A stretch of DNA of 64,000 nucleotides from Actinomucor elegans (GCA_026027325.1 JAMSLZ010000012.1:186001-250000); one strand, 5' to 3'; shown: positions 23,001-36,102, counted from the first letter of the stretch. Notes: generated from the sequence alone by a model not told the origin. Numbers and translations are program-made.

Positions 23001-24769
23001 GGCTTCGATGTTTCTGATACATATCCTCCCCAGTCTAATCTGTACATGAGTAATCACATCAAGATTTTTCAAGCTTATACAGTACCGTTTCTTTTGCGAA
23101 GTGTATTCAAGGCATCTGCAAGCAGGCTTGGTAATACAGCCAATGAAATGACAATCAACAGCATCATCACTACTCTGCTACCTTCTGTATGAGGTGTAAT
23201 GTCTAACAAAACTGTCAGCCAATGCTCAAACTACAGAACATTGCACTTACCGCCATAGCCCACAGTTGAAAGAGTTACCATTACTACATATAACGAATCC
23301 AGGATGGAATAATTGATATTGCCAAACGTCACTTCACAATATTGAAACGCAGACATGCCATTATACAATAAAGCAACTAGAGTACCTACCAAGTACATTA
23401 ATTTTGACTTTAACGGATCGACAGGTTTATCTATCATTATCATTAGTTTTTGTGGTCTGATGTTTTGTGTATTGTTGCACCTGTCATAAGCAAATTTGTC
23501 TTGATCTTTAATACACTTTTCATTCGTAATAGTAATACCCAGCTTCGAAGAAAGTAAGGTACTATTTTAACATGTTAGGTTATGTATTAATGTATGGTAT
23601 TTGATTAACTTGCCATAGAGATACTGGCCATTTTCGATAAAGATGGATATAATGAATGGATACGTTGTGAATATCTCAATCAGAGATCTAAAGCTAAACA
23701 AGACAGAAAATGGCCTTCCCGTTAAGAACATGCCTGGTGTTGAATTAGTTTAGCTGATTGAATAGAGTGGTCTACTTACGCATTATAAAAGAACACAGGT
23801 TCCATATGCTCAATAAGGTACAAAAGAACCTAGGAAAATAGTGAGAGTGATGATCAAGTGTTATCTCTCTCAACTTACCATAGGTCGTATGATCTCCATT
23901 TATACATCCATGGAGGAGATGCATGGATATCAGACTCTTGTTTCATTTCCACCAAATAGGCCAAACACAACAGTATATCTACTATCAAATCCACATACAC
24001 CTTAGAGTGGATTTAGTAAAAGGTTTCAAGTTGACTCAAATGACTTACGAATAGGATGATGCTTCTATTGGCAAATAGTATTCGCTTCGCTTCTGATACA
24101 TATGCATTGTATTTGAATACGTTCTTTACTTGATCAAGTCCAGTCAATGGTAAATTACCATTTCTATTATCGCTCTTAATAAACAGAAAGGCTTACAAAG
24201 AAGAAAAAAAAAAAGGACAAACCTATCCCGGATACGCGCATCACGATACTTTTCTCGTATATTACTCAAGTTGACTTTGTGCTTTCTTGAAGACCAACTA
24301 TCGCTTGAATTCATTGCAGTAGGTACATATTCTCTCACTTCATCCGCACTACATATATACATATAATATGAGTTATGGTTCTAGCACAATAGGTATCAGG
24401 CTATTACTTAGGATCTAGTTCAGGTATAATCAAATCGTTTGAAGGCATATCAATCACATCGTTTAGATCGTCCTCATCCTCAGACTGTCTTGCGCTTCTT
24501 ACAATATGAGAAAGTGTAGTCACTAACTTTGGTCGATGGGGTCGATGATGTTTTTGAAGCCTTTTCTTTTTGCGGTTGGCTAGGTTAACTGAAGAGATTA
24601 TTTCTTCACTACTTTCGTCAGAATCCTCAAAGACCGGTACTGTAACGTCAGAAGAAGCTGTCGAGTGCTTCCTTGTTGCACCATACTGTGGTTGATGTTC
24701 TGATATTAATTTTTGGCTTTCTGAATCGTCTGCTTCCACCTCATTACGAAGTTTGCTTTCATGAGTCAT
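20066..24769 (-). CDS. BK/Slo-type RCK-domain potassium channel
   Basis: A large gene of roughly twenty exons. Exon 1 (24769-24408) encodes a polar acidic N-terminal tail. Membrane segments follow over about 24.1-23.1 kb, including an S4-like helix with spaced basic residues (LRSWVLLLRMKSVLKIK). The pore ends in VVMVTLSTVGYG, and the splice supplies G-D, giving the K+-selective GYGD with DITPHTEGS. After the inner helix (MMLLIVISLAVLPSLLADAL) comes the first RCK domain: KPFILLVGSFRPEQVTDILD, then LSVVFLDINRPNEELKFLER. A Pro/Ser/His/Gln-rich linker of about 200 residues (21795-21169) precedes the second RCK domain. The last exon (20584-20066) contains FYTPAYAAGNVVVDSLLS, as in Slo channels. 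The acidic calcium bowl expected just before that phrase is absent. Ligand and gating are therefore unknown. Central exon limits are approximate. Confidence 0.85.
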
Positions 24770-26580
24770 TGTAATAAAGAGTTCAAAAGAAAAAAGATGG
24801 ACTGTTTCTCGGGCAAAAATGCTGTTTTTGAATGTCTAATGCAACCTACTGTGTGTGAGACTGTCAACTGCTATCGGGTACTCGGTGCTTGAAACTGTTT
24901 CAAGGCGCGTGTCTACTGTTTTGATCGAAAACCTTGATAAAGCAAGTCGCATTAGTTCTCTTTGCTAAACATGAGATTATGTATGTCTTGTTGATATAAA
25001 CACTGTATTATATAATATCGTATTTCAATATTTGCTTGTTTGTCTCTCGTAGGATTGTATTCAAGAAAAACCCTTTCTCAAATAACCATTTGATCTCATT
25101 CTTTTGAAATACCCATTAAGGGCAAACATCCGATTATCATTAATTATCGTGTTACTTGCATTAAAATCCCATTTTTAGCGTCTATTTTATTGCAAAGATA
25201 CACGCGTTGTGTTGAATAAATGAGAGATATCAATGTGGATCCTAGTTCCTTTTAGGCGGTATACCAACCTACAAGACGCGTGTATCCCGATAAAACACAG
25301 CTTGTTACACCATATTAGCCCTCAATAAAGATACATATGGAACAATTGCCGAGTGGCTTTTTAAGAAGCAATGGAAACTAGAGTGCTTTGTTTTTCATTG
25401 TATAGTACATATTATATAGGAAGAATACTTGGTCTATATACACGTAAATATTAGAATTCCTTTGCATAATCTAAAAAATTATACGCGTAGGACAAACCTT
25501 AAGATCGGGATTCTACCTTTCAGTACAACTCGTCGGGAAGTGCGATTGTATATTACAAAAAAGACTTTAGGACCGCTATAATAGCTATATAAAATAAAAT
25601 CATCATGAACGCCCTAACAACGCTAAGGGGCTGTCATAACAATACCATCTTGTGTTACGCCTGTTAAATTAAGTGTTTACTCTAGCACACATTGCTTGCT
25701 TTTGTGAACCATAGGCTTGACTATGACTTTGGCGCATACTGTTGCTAGATACAGTGAACTTTAGCCCTAATCATACTATGAATGCTACTTGAGCAGTAAG
25801 GCATGATGTATTGCCTCTATAGTGTATTATATGTGAAGCCTGTAGTGCGATTTTGATCAATTTATCAAATTGAAGCAAATATCCGTAGTTAACAGTGCAT
25901 TTGTAGACTCGAATACTTTCAAGTGCTGCCCAACTCCTCAAATAAAGTATAGTTTCAACTTCTAAAATAAGTTTTCCTTTACAAAAAAAAAACGCATAAA
26001 TCATTCGAAAGAGAACTTTATTCTATGCGCATTTAATTAAACAAATATAAACCTATCATGAACCAAACTCTGATTTGAGACGAAAAAAAAAAAAGGAAAC
26101 TATTTTTGGTTTGGTAATTTTTCAGTCTGTGTACTGGTCAACACAAGCAATCTCGACTGATCTTGATAAAAAGTTTCATTTGGTTAGTTCGTCATGCTCA
26201 GATTGAGTTGCTGCATCATCCAAATACATCATTTGGCCGCACGGTTCAAATTAAAACACAAAAGTCATACAAATGTAAGTTTAAGTTTAGGCAAGTCATC
26301 CTAGCTCGGCTTTTGGAAGGAATGGCTGCTACATATAAAAAGTATAAACTTGATTGTAAATTCTTTTAAAATACAGCAGAGAGATACTATTGAGTTTTCC
26401 TGGGAACATGGTTTCTAGCTGATGCATTCAATTCTCTACAATGCCAGGATGCTTAGATAAGGAAAGCCTCACGCAAGTTTAAAAGTGCGAGCTTTTTTTA
26501 TCGGAGTTTACTCGAATCGCTATAACCCAAGAGAAATTCTACATCTATGAGATCCTTCCTTTACATAGCAACGTCGAACA
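24770..26580. other. Intergenic
   Basis: No gene recognised. Holds the BK-channel promoter at its left and the RPL5 promoter at its right. A short perfect inverted repeat GATACACGCGT lies at 25197-25207 and 25276-25286. Confidence 0.5.
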
Positions 26581-27867
26581 ATGGTACGTGGTAGTAGACC
26601 AGCCATAAGCCCTCTAAAGCCTATCGATGAGCCACAGTCGCATCAGCCCAAGCAGATCTTCCAGTGACACGGATGGATGGATGGATGGATTGCTTTACTA
26701 TCAAGGATAGATACGATTCACTCGCTTCGAAGTAATAGAGGGCTTTGGAATGGCAATTTCAAATAGCGAATCGATTTTAACAATTTGTACCTTTTGCATT
26801 CATTATATATAGCCTTTCGTCAAGCAACAAAAGAACAAGGCTTACTTCAAGCGTTACCAAGTCAAGTACCGTAGAAGAAGAGGTAGAGTAATTTCGAAAA
26901 TGCTGCATTAGTTGACATTGAAATCGGTATTGTCATACTCGGAAAGCGAAACTCTCTTCACCAAACGATGGTTTCTATTCGAGTTGACAAGCCTATTTGA
27001 TTTCCATATGCTTGCATTATAGTCTTTTTTTTCAGATGACTAACTATTTGCTGAATGATAGAGGGTAAGACCGACTACTATGCTCGTAAGAGACTCGTCG
27101 TTCAAGCCAAGAACAAGTACAACTCTCCCAAGTACAGATTGGTTGTTCGTTTCACCAACAAGGACATCGTCTGTCAAATCATCTACGCTAAGCTCCAAGG
27201 TGATTTCGTCTTCTCTGCTGCCTATGCTCATGAACTTCCTCGTTATGGTGTTAAGGGTGGTTTGACCAACTGGGCCTCTGCCTACGCTACTGGTCTCCTC
27301 CTTGCTCGTCGTACTCTTGCCAAGCTCGGTCTTGCTGACAAGTACGAAGGTTTCACTGAACCCGATGGTACCGTTCAATTGATCGAAGCCACTGAGGATG
27401 CTCCCCGTCCTTTCAAGGCTTTCCTCGATGTCGGTCTCGCTCGTACCTCCACTGGTGCTCGTGTTTTCGGTGCCATGAAGGGTGCTTCCGATGGTGGTAT
27501 CTTCATCCCCCACAACGGTAACCGTTTCCCTGGTTTCGATATTGAAACCAAGACCAACGATGATGAACTCCTCCGTAACTACATCTACGGTATTCACGTT
27601 GCTGAATACATGGAATACCTCGAAGAAGAAGATGAGGAACGTTACAAGAAGCAATTCTCTACCTTCATCAAGGCCGGTATCACCTCCGACAAGGTCGAGG
27701 ATATGTATGCTGAAGCTCATGAAGCTATTCGTGAGAACCCTGCTGCTAAGCTCGTTGAGAAGAAGGGTAAGCCTGCTAAGCCTTACCGTAGACCCGTTGC
27801 CCTTAACAAGAAGCAACGTCTCAACAAGATCAAGGAAGCCAAGGCTGCTTTCGAAGCTGCTCAATAA
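26581..27867 (+). CDS. RPL5: Ribosomal protein L5 (uL18), 60S subunit
   Basis: Exons 26581-26583 (only the ATG), 26813-26882 and 27062-27867 give 292 residues, close to the usual ~297. The product begins [20 protein letters not shown] and continues with [20 protein letters not shown], the invariant RPL5 N-terminus. [20 protein letters not shown] and the basic Lys-rich C-terminus are also typical. The protein binds 5S rRNA together with uL5 and is loaded into the central protuberance of the 60S subunit. Codons end mostly in C or T and avoid rare ones, a strong contrast to neighbours and typical of very high expression. The first intron (26584-26812) starts directly after the ATG, as is common for ribosomal protein genes. 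It carries a (GGAT)5 repeat. Confidence 0.96.
26671..26690 (+). repeat. (GGAT)5 microsatellite in RPL5 intron 1
   Basis: Five perfect tandem copies of GGAT inside the first intron. Confidence 0.85.
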
Positions 27868-28120
27868 ATTAGCCACCACACTGATTTACCTTAAATAAAA
27901 GAAACCGTTGCTATCTTTTGTTATACATCTAAATTTACGACTTTGAGATAAAAGGGTATCGAGGGAGCAAAAACGTGTTGGTCAAGTGTGTCAATCATCC
28001 TAACATTTATACATGTCAGGGCCGAATGATGACTACCGTGACTTGTTGGTTGGTCTTATGGAGTCTTATTATGACTTATAAAAGATAGACAGTTCTTGAT
28101 TTCAGCTTTGTTTCATAAAA

Positions 28121-30390
28121 ATGTTTAGTATACAAAACCGTACTAATATAGAGAATGCACCGCTCAATGACAGGCTTATGCAAGTCGTATGTGGGCCACT
28201 ATTGCGATATATAGAGATAGATTATCACCAAAGGCTTTGGCGTGGCTCTTGTCTAATTGTTACTAATTCCAAACAACCGCCGTCGCTTACACTAGTACTT
28301 CAATCCAACGAATCATTAACAAAGAATAGTATCCAACCTGCTAAAGCACAAGCCATTGATGCCTTTCGGGATCAATATTACTTTTGGCGTTATGAGCTGT
28401 TACTACCAATGTCAAACGAGTCGCAAACAGTGACTTATACCAGTAATTGCTTCTCGGAGCACTTCCAGTTTCACATTCCTGCCATTCAAAACTCGATGCG
28501 ATTCATGTTCTATTCATGCAATGGCTTCTCTGATGTTTCTGAAACGACCAAAACAAAATATGGAGAAGGGGAAGCACCTCTTTGGCAAGATGTTTTGGAC
28601 AGACATCGTCAGTTGCCAATACATGTTCTGCTGGGTGGAGGAGACCAGTTATATCAAGACAGATTGATTAAAGATGATTTCATGAAACCTTGGGTGGCTC
28701 AAAGAGACCCAGCAAAGAGACTAGCCATGCAACTACCACAAGCCATGAAGGATGGTTTTGAATCCTTTTACTTTTGGAACTATATCAAGAACTTTGGGTA
28801 GGACTTGCTAAAATCCCGCACGGACCATGCAGAATACTAACAAGCTATGACAGTTTCAAACAAAGCCCTGTACAAGCGCAGGCTTTTGCTACCATTCCTT
28901 CATTAAACATGTGGGATGATCATGTAACTTGTCACACACCTAAAAATGCCAGCGCGTCACAACAACTCATTGTATTCATAGGATATCATTGATGGATTTG
29001 GATCTTATCCTGCTGACATGCAATCAGCTGACTGCTTTCAAGGTAAAATCTTAAAATCTACATTGCGACAAATGTTCAAATTCTCTAATATATACATATG
29101 TATTTTAAATAACCTGTGATTTAGTTTTGTTTGCTAATGCATCACGATTTTATTACTTATTTCAACAGCATACAAACCTTGATCGTGCAGAAAAAGATGG
29201 CATGATTCGAGGAAAACTTGCTGATTGCAATCATATCATTACTACGCTTGGTCCAGATATCGGGCTTCTTTTATTAGATGCGCGCGGCGAACGAACAAAG
29301 TACCAAGTGTGTTCAGAAGAATCTTACATAAGAATATTTTGTGAAATGTATCAACGATTACCTATCACAGTAAAGCACCTGTTGGTGCTAACAGGAGTGC
29401 CGTTAATCTATCCTCGCTTGACATTATTTGAAAAGGCTATGGACATTGCAGCAAAATTCAATTTAGCTACATTAGTAGGTAGAACGGGTGCCTTGGGCGA
29501 CCTTATTGCCTCACAGTTGAACGAATGGAATGGAGACCCTGAATTGTTGGACGATATGAACGACCGTAAGTTGATTCTCAAAAAAAAAAAGACATATGCT
29601 TCTCGAAATTTATATACTATACAGACTGGACTGCCACAAACCATGTAGAGGAACGAAGAAGCTTTATCAAAAAACTGCAAGCATACGCTAAAGAGAAGTC
29701 GATTCGAGTATCGTTTCTGGGCGGTGATGTTCATTGTTGCGGAGCAGGCAAGTTATATTCTACACATTTATACGATAGAGAAGAAACAGATCCATATTTT
29801 ATGGTGCAAATAATCAGTAGTGCCATCGTAAACGCCCCACCGCCAACAGCGCTTTTGACTATTTTAAACCAAAATTCATGTTACTACAAGTTTGATGAAA
29901 GTGTGGAAGAGATTATGTATGATCTCTTCCAAACTTCTCCAAATGGAAAGTCCGTAAGTATAGAATGAGACCAAATGGACATAAGCACTGTGTTCTGATG
30001 ATCATTTCTTTCTTTTTATTAATGCATCAGAGACAGAATAAAAAGTTGATGGGTACAAGAAATTACTGTGTTGGCTATTTGGACGAAAACACTGATAGGT
30101 TAAACTATTGGATTCAAGCAGAAATTAGTCCAGGTATCAAAGGCACCAAAGGCTATTTGGTAGATGTGCCTAAACTAGTCTTTGGCGAAGCTGGTCAACA
30201 TCTGTATTCAAAGGATCATAAAAAATATCTCACTGAGCCTATCCAAATAACAACCCCTTTGCCAAACCCAATTAATGTTCATCAAGGCCAAGGAACCAGA
30301 CAAGAACAGAGTCAGAAAATGAACTTCCTTCAGGCACTTGTTAGATATATTTATAGTTGGAAGATATTTTGCTTTACAAAACTGCGTTAG
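28121..30390 (+). CDS. PhoD-like metallophosphatase domain protein
   Basis: Six exons (28121-28797, 28845-28923, 28982-29042, 29125-29565, 29625-29953, 30031-30390) give 648 residues. The fold is that of fungal PhoD-like phosphatases. In order: a beta-rich N-terminal domain, FMFYSCNGFSDV, the metal-site segment HVLLGGGDQLYQDRL, SLNMWDDHDIIDGFGSYP (completed across a splice), LLLLDARGERT, VLTGVPLIYPRL, and the His-bearing VSFLGGDVHCCGAGKLY. Metal-binding Asp/His residues of the family appear kept. The substrate is unknown; PhoD proteins hydrolyse phosphodiesters or phospholipids. There is no signal peptide at the chosen ATG and the protein is probably cytosolic. It lies 253 bp downstream of RPL5 on the same strand as an independent gene. 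Confidence 0.88.
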
Positions 30391-30811
30391 CACCCCTATC
30401 TTAGATAGCAATAAAACCTTACGTGGTTGGCCCTTTTAAGTGATATTGATTTAAAAATAATAATAACACTAATAATCAGGTCCACCTTATATATGTCCAA
30501 CTAACAGTTTAATAGATTCAGCAACTCAACCGGAGTATGATGTATCATTTATTAGATGAGGCATTTAACCTATATTGTTCGAGAAAGCTGTAATTCTACC
30601 ATTTGCCCTTTTCTTTTCTCTTTACAATTCCAGACTAATTTCAGTTTTTATTGTTTGATTGTCGTCAGTTAATCTATAAGAGAGACAAACTCGTTGAAAT
30701 AATAGTGCTGGTAGTGGTTCGTGGGGGTGTATATTCAAATGTCAAATAATGCATAATTATCATAGTTTCTATTACATATAGATAAATTCAATACAGTAAA
30801 CCCATCTAAAG
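30391..30811. other. Intergenic, no gene seen
   Basis: AT-rich 3' flank of the PhoD-like gene. Nothing recognisable. Confidence 0.5.
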
Positions 30812-31244
30812 TCAAAACATATACACATATATTGAACAAATATATAAATTGAATAGTAATCGCTTTGTATCTTTAAATGCTGTTATTCTGCAGCATTTCA
30901 CTCTACTGTTTGAAAAACTGCAATCTGAGGCAATGTAGTCATCAGAATATCCCCAACCTGATTCATAGTCATTAAATGTAGTTTGACCGCCAACAAAAGC
31001 GCCAGTACAAAATAAACATTTACATTCTCTGAGCTTGGTGGCATCGCAGCATTCATATACTTTTCCACGAGAACCCTCATTGCGACTTTTATAATTGTCT
31101 GGCAGCTTTTGCGTCAACTAATTCTATTTTACAAGTACAATAATTTCCTAATGAATAACCATAATAATAATATGCGCATCTGCAGATAGATGCACTAACA
31201 ATATATGTATTTAGAGATAGAGCTACTAATGTTACCAACATCAT
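30812..31244 (-). pseudogene. Small secreted Cys-rich protein, apparently frameshifted
   Basis: From ATG 31244 the frame encodes a signal peptide (MMLVTLVALSLNTYIVSA) and a mature start ICRCAYYYYGYSLGNYCTCK, then stops near 31092. In another frame the sequence goes on: GSRGKVYECCDATKLRECKC, then FVGGQTTFNDYESGWG and CSFSNSRVKCC, ending at 30812. The CxC..CC..GG..C..CC spacing resembles small secreted Cys-rich proteins of fungi. The only intron that would join the frames while keeping every Cys would be 34 nt or shorter, well below others in this window. So I prefer a one-base frameshift, either true decay or a sequence error. An intact gene with a very short intron is possible. Confidence 0.45.
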
Positions 31245-32988
31245 TTTTAACAATGATAGAATAAAGAGATACAAGAAAAACTCACTCAATTAGATTTTTC
31301 TTTTTATACCTGCCTCTCTATTCACATCTACAGCCGAATATGCATTGAATTGCCGTCGTTGAGACATAAACAAGATTTTAATTTGAGTAATCTATCTGAA
31401 TCTTCGCAACTTGTTCGAAATCTAGGAAATAGAGTTTTTCATGCTTTTTTTATGAAAGGTACACTTCAAGATGATTTGTACTATGGATGATAATCTTTGA
31501 GTCGCGCTTCGTGATGGCAGTCACTTTTATAGTTTCAAATACTTTAGTATTGATTTTATTTAGTAGATAAAGATATTAATTGTTTGCTAAACATGCTTTA
31601 TAAGACAATAGATGTTGCAGTTCTTGGTTTAAATTCTGAAATAATGACATATAACAATAGAGTTTATACATTCGTTTGGAGGTTGAAGTGAATATTAATA
31701 CTAATAGAATATTCAAAGCACCATTTCCAATGGATGTTAAGGTTCATTGACATTGGCACTACAAGTTGGTGGTCGCCTAGCATTGCGAGATATTAACCAG
31801 CACTAGAGCTTTGTTAAACTCAATCAAATGTTATGCCTTTTTAATATACAATTAAGGAAAACTCCAATGTAAGCGTATTGATATGGTATGATTGATTGCT
31901 GTTCATCAACGGAAAATTTGATATTGATGATGTAGTTTCGAATAATTTACCAAAAACAAATAAAAAAAAGTAGTCGAATAGGTATCACACCCTTTATCTT
32001 TATGGGTTACTAGAGAACCCAGGTCAAATGTAAACTTGTCCTGAATATCTCTGTTGTGTAATTGAGGGTGTTAGCCGAAAAATAACAGATAAAAAATGAC
32101 GATTTCACAACAAGTTAACAGACGTTCCTCCGATGAATTTGTTCATCGTGCCTCGGCAAAAAAAAAAGGAGTTTTCATATCTAGCTGCAGCTGTTCATTC
32201 AGAACGCGGAACATTATACAGGTGTGACGTAAAACCGAGATCAATTGAGAGATCGTTTGATCGAGGCTATATGATGTGTATGTTATACACAATCTATGAA
32301 GGTTGAGTATAATATATTGATTGTGCTGAAGCTAAGCTAAGGCTTTAAAAGGTGTAGAAGCTTATTCTAAGTACAAAATGCTGACCAGCAGATGCGATAT
32401 TTGGCCGGGATGGGATACGAGGTCTATCAATCTACAGAGCCAGGTTATATTGAACTAACTGGTCGTAACCTCGCTACACTTAATCGACTGCCATCATCCT
32501 CTTTGGAACCATCATCCTCTGGGGCCTCCCGGGGATACTACCGCATTTCCTTTCTCAGAGGAGGGCTTCTCATTGAGTGAAATTTCGCTTTTCTACTCTA
32601 TATCTATTTGGCCTACACTTCTCTGAGGTAAACGAAAAAATTAAACCTATACTATCAATCAGTATTTTTAATTATAATGATTGTTTATTTTGAAATCATT
32701 CAATTATTATCTTCAGTATTAAGCGCAATATTTGTACCGCAACGTACAGCGGTTGAAATTGTATATACTGGTTTATTCAGGCCAGCAACATCCACGACGC
32801 TTATGACATGTCAAATTACTTTACTACAGATCAATGTATATATGCTTATACTCTTTGGTATGTTATATGTATTTAATATAGATCAAATTATACATTTATC
32901 CAATGAAACACGCTATATGTCTATAGAATGGGAAATATTGTGTATTTTTTCTGAGTCAACCTACATGTTCTATATACTATTATGGTAG
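31245..32988. other. Intergenic, AT-rich
   Basis: No gene recognised. Short frames at 32392-32580 and 32677-32988 look non-coding. Confidence 0.45.
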
Positions 32989-33275
32989 GCTAGATATATG
33001 TTTTTAGTATGGATCAAGGTACCTGTTTTGTACTTTGACGTGCATTATTTGGTTGAACTATGAATCAAGATGATTTTTTTATTTAAGATCAAGATATATA
33101 CTTATTTTACTATGAGACATGTTATATACTTATACTATAGGCTAAGGTAGAACGTATTTTATATTATGGTGAATATTACATACTTTTGCTATGGATCAAG
33201 TAGCTAAATCTATTTTATATGGATGAAGCTATATATATTATTAATTGGGTCTAATTATGTGTTTACCTTATGAGA
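32989..33275. repeat. Degenerate ~25-40 bp minisatellite
   Basis: About ten diverged tandem units, each beginning with a phrase like TATGGATCAAG and followed by TATATACTTATTTTA-type DNA. Starts are seen near 33008, 33058, 33086, 33110, 33138, 33165, 33191 and 33220. Unit length is irregular. Confidence 0.45.
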
Positions 33276-36102
33276 TATATATGATTTCCTTGCGGCCAAA
33301 GTTTGAATCTTTCACTATGGTGTGTTATATAATTTACCAGCACCCGTAAAAAATCTATTATACTTGTAGTGCCATATTTGTTTAATGGTAGCTATACAAT
33401 GAATTCAGCAGCTTCTTTTGAGCATGGACTATCAAAATGTGACATTTGGTAAACATGAATGGAGAAACCATCAGTTCGGCTTGTTGGGTAACTACACAAA
33501 ATACATTTCTACTAGTACTAGATTTCTTGCAAAATAAATCTATATATTGAATGCCTTACTAGAGTCATTAAGACCAAGCTAAAACAAAGACCTTTTTTTT
33601 CTGTCTTGAATGCACAAATGAGCAAGCATCATCTGCTTATTATCAGCTTTTTATTCATACGTGTGTGATATATTATCAAATTTGTTTTACTAGATATTTT
33701 TCTAACTTGCTTCCAAACTCACCACAAAGCTTTCTTTTATAATACCAACAAACGTGGATTTGATGTCTTTTGAATATACATATTTGTTATCACATATCAA
33801 GGAAGCAGGGATGTCCTTGAGAACCCTTTTTCCATAATGAACTGTGTAATTATGGATTTCATTCCAAAGCATGCAATCATCTTTGCTCTAATCTTGCATT
33901 TGATTAATGTATCGTGTTCAGAATGAGCTTTTATAGATATCTACCAATAATATCCTAACAGTAACAGCCATAGAAAATATACTTATGTATTATCACTCAT
34001 AGGTGTGATACAATTATGATCTTTTAGTTTTTGAAAGAATGTACAATCTACGGGATGTATGTAGTAAACACCAGACGCTATTCGCTTGCAGAAGATATAA
34101 TTTGATGGGGTATACCTATTCTATATAATAGTATTTCGACATAAATCAGTACTTGTACAGTGTCAAAAGAAACGTACTTGGCCCAATATAGATATACCAG
34201 TATCGAGGCACTAGAATATCAAGTACATCATGATGCAGTGCAGAAACGTAGTTTATTACACTTTATTAAGTACTATTCTCATCATCTAGTGTCGAAAATG
34301 ATGTTTCATACCCAAAAATAAGCATAGAGTTTAAGACATAGTAGTATATGTGAATATCTAAAGAGTTGGCTTTATGAGTGCGCGATATTATCAAGAAAAT
34401 ATATCAAGTTTGTTAAGAAATGCTACTGCAGTAACAACAAGGTCCCATTCTCTTATTTATATATAAAGTACGCTATATGCCGCATAATTGTTATAGTGGC
34501 ACAAAACCTTACCAACGTGAGGTCGAACGTCTGTTTCACCAACTTGATATTCCCCTCACTTGGTAAGAAAAGTTCAAGTTTCCATACATGTATTTTTATC
34601 CATGCTTGGTTACACGGCTATCATTAACCGACAAAAAACTAATGGAAGGAAATTTACAACGATTACAAGAGTCGATCTTTTTATATTTGAAAACGCGGGC
34701 AAAGATCACTTTTATAACTACCACACTATAATAAAAAAAAAACTTCCCTTTTTTTATGCTCAGTAAAAGGACGCATATCATGAAATTAGAACTGCAGCAG
34801 ATTCCTAGCTCTAAAAGACAAGGTCAACAGGTTATATATCCTCCAGTCACAATCGATAGTATATTTAGCAGTAATTAGCTGTAGAAACGAACTGAATTTT
34901 TTAATTTAGAAGCAGAAGAAGCAATATGAATATTGTGTAAACGTGGGGTCATACATATAGGTGCACTCTACCCCCCCCCCCCAATTTCCTTTAGATAGTA
35001 TGATAATCAAAAGCTTGGTTGCATGGATTCTCCTAGTGATACACTGCAGCAATATAAAGCACTATTTTCATTGGATATCGATATTCGAATAAAATCACCT
35101 TGATTATCACTTACTTTGATCTAGATCAATGTTAATCTAATCCCACTCTTTCATTTTTGGAATACAGTATACAAAAGTGATTTTTTTTAGAGAGACCTCT
35201 TTTTTTAAACAGTTTGAAGTCATTGAATGACAATATCAATCGAACTAAGATGTATTCCGAAGAACGAATCTGAGATTGAAACGATACCCACCATGAATCC
35301 TGTCTGGAGTCATTTTTTCGTGTCGTATTTCAAACGTGAACCGAGATAAACCAACGGCATTCGGTCGAAATAGAGGGAAAACTGCATTATTTCCAATGAG
35401 TGGAAGTGTATAATTAGAAAGCAGAATAACTAAATGCTAGATTGCTTTAAAATAAAGTACTCCACAGCAAGTTTGCGTTTTATGTTGACACTACTACTAG
35501 ACTCGGCGTTGAGTTGAAAAAAGGTAGCAAAGATGAGATATTTTTGGGGGGAGGGGAACAAAAAACAATAATAAAAAACACGTAATGATTGCCTTAGGGA
35601 AAAGCACTGTATGCTTAGAGAAAAGACTTGACAGACGTTCCGGAAAGAACAGGCTTTCTGTCAATCACAGATATATTTCTGTAATAATTTTACAACGCGC
35701 TAGTACTTTTTTAAACTTCCGTCACTCAACCATGAAACCGAGAGTTTCTATATTCTAAAAGCACTTGCCATGTAATACTTTAGATATAAAAGTAAATCTA
35801 TAGCGTGCTCATTGCACAGATTTATTGTGTAAGTGACGGTCTGGATTGAACAATAATGAGATTTTACCTATGCGTATAATCATATGTACTCGATGTCTAT
35901 ATATACAGGAGTTGCGGCATCTCAAGTGCTTCAGTTCTATAAAAAGAGGTGTAGGCACATCCTACTTGGACCAAGTTTCGAAAGTGAGGAAAATGACAAT
36001 TGCTTTCTGAATATTCTACTCACTTTGATCGCTGAATCAATTCTGTCATATTTAAACGCGCAACAAACTACAGAAGAGACCTTTATCATAGACCTTTCCA
36101 AA
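33276..36102. other. Intergenic, very AT-rich
   Basis: Nearly 3 kb without a recognisable gene. Contains a C12-type homopolymer (34971-34982) and a G-rich stretch near 35546. The last few hundred bases are the CotH promoter. The open frame continues upstream of the CotH ATG but that part does not look coding. Confidence 0.45.

Noticed and set aside
25340..25380. tRNA-like A-box phrase (TTGCCGAGTGGCTT)
   Set aside because: No matching B box, no acceptor-stem pairing and no anticodon arm could be found.
26584..26812. Possible snoRNA in RPL5 intron 1
   Set aside because: No convincing C/D or H/ACA box pair with a terminal stem was seen.
27040..27879. 279-codon open frame antisense to RPL5
   Set aside because: It exists because the highly biased RPL5 codons rarely give stops in the opposite frame. 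The product is unlike any protein, and the sense gene is certain.
32392..32580. 62-codon frame with a Pro/Ser repeat
   Set aside because: Repeat of CCATCATCCTCT-like DNA, no start context or homology; likely non-coding.
35884..36102. In-frame N-terminal extension of CotH
   Set aside because: The signal peptide begins at 36103, and the extension reads like untranslated leader.
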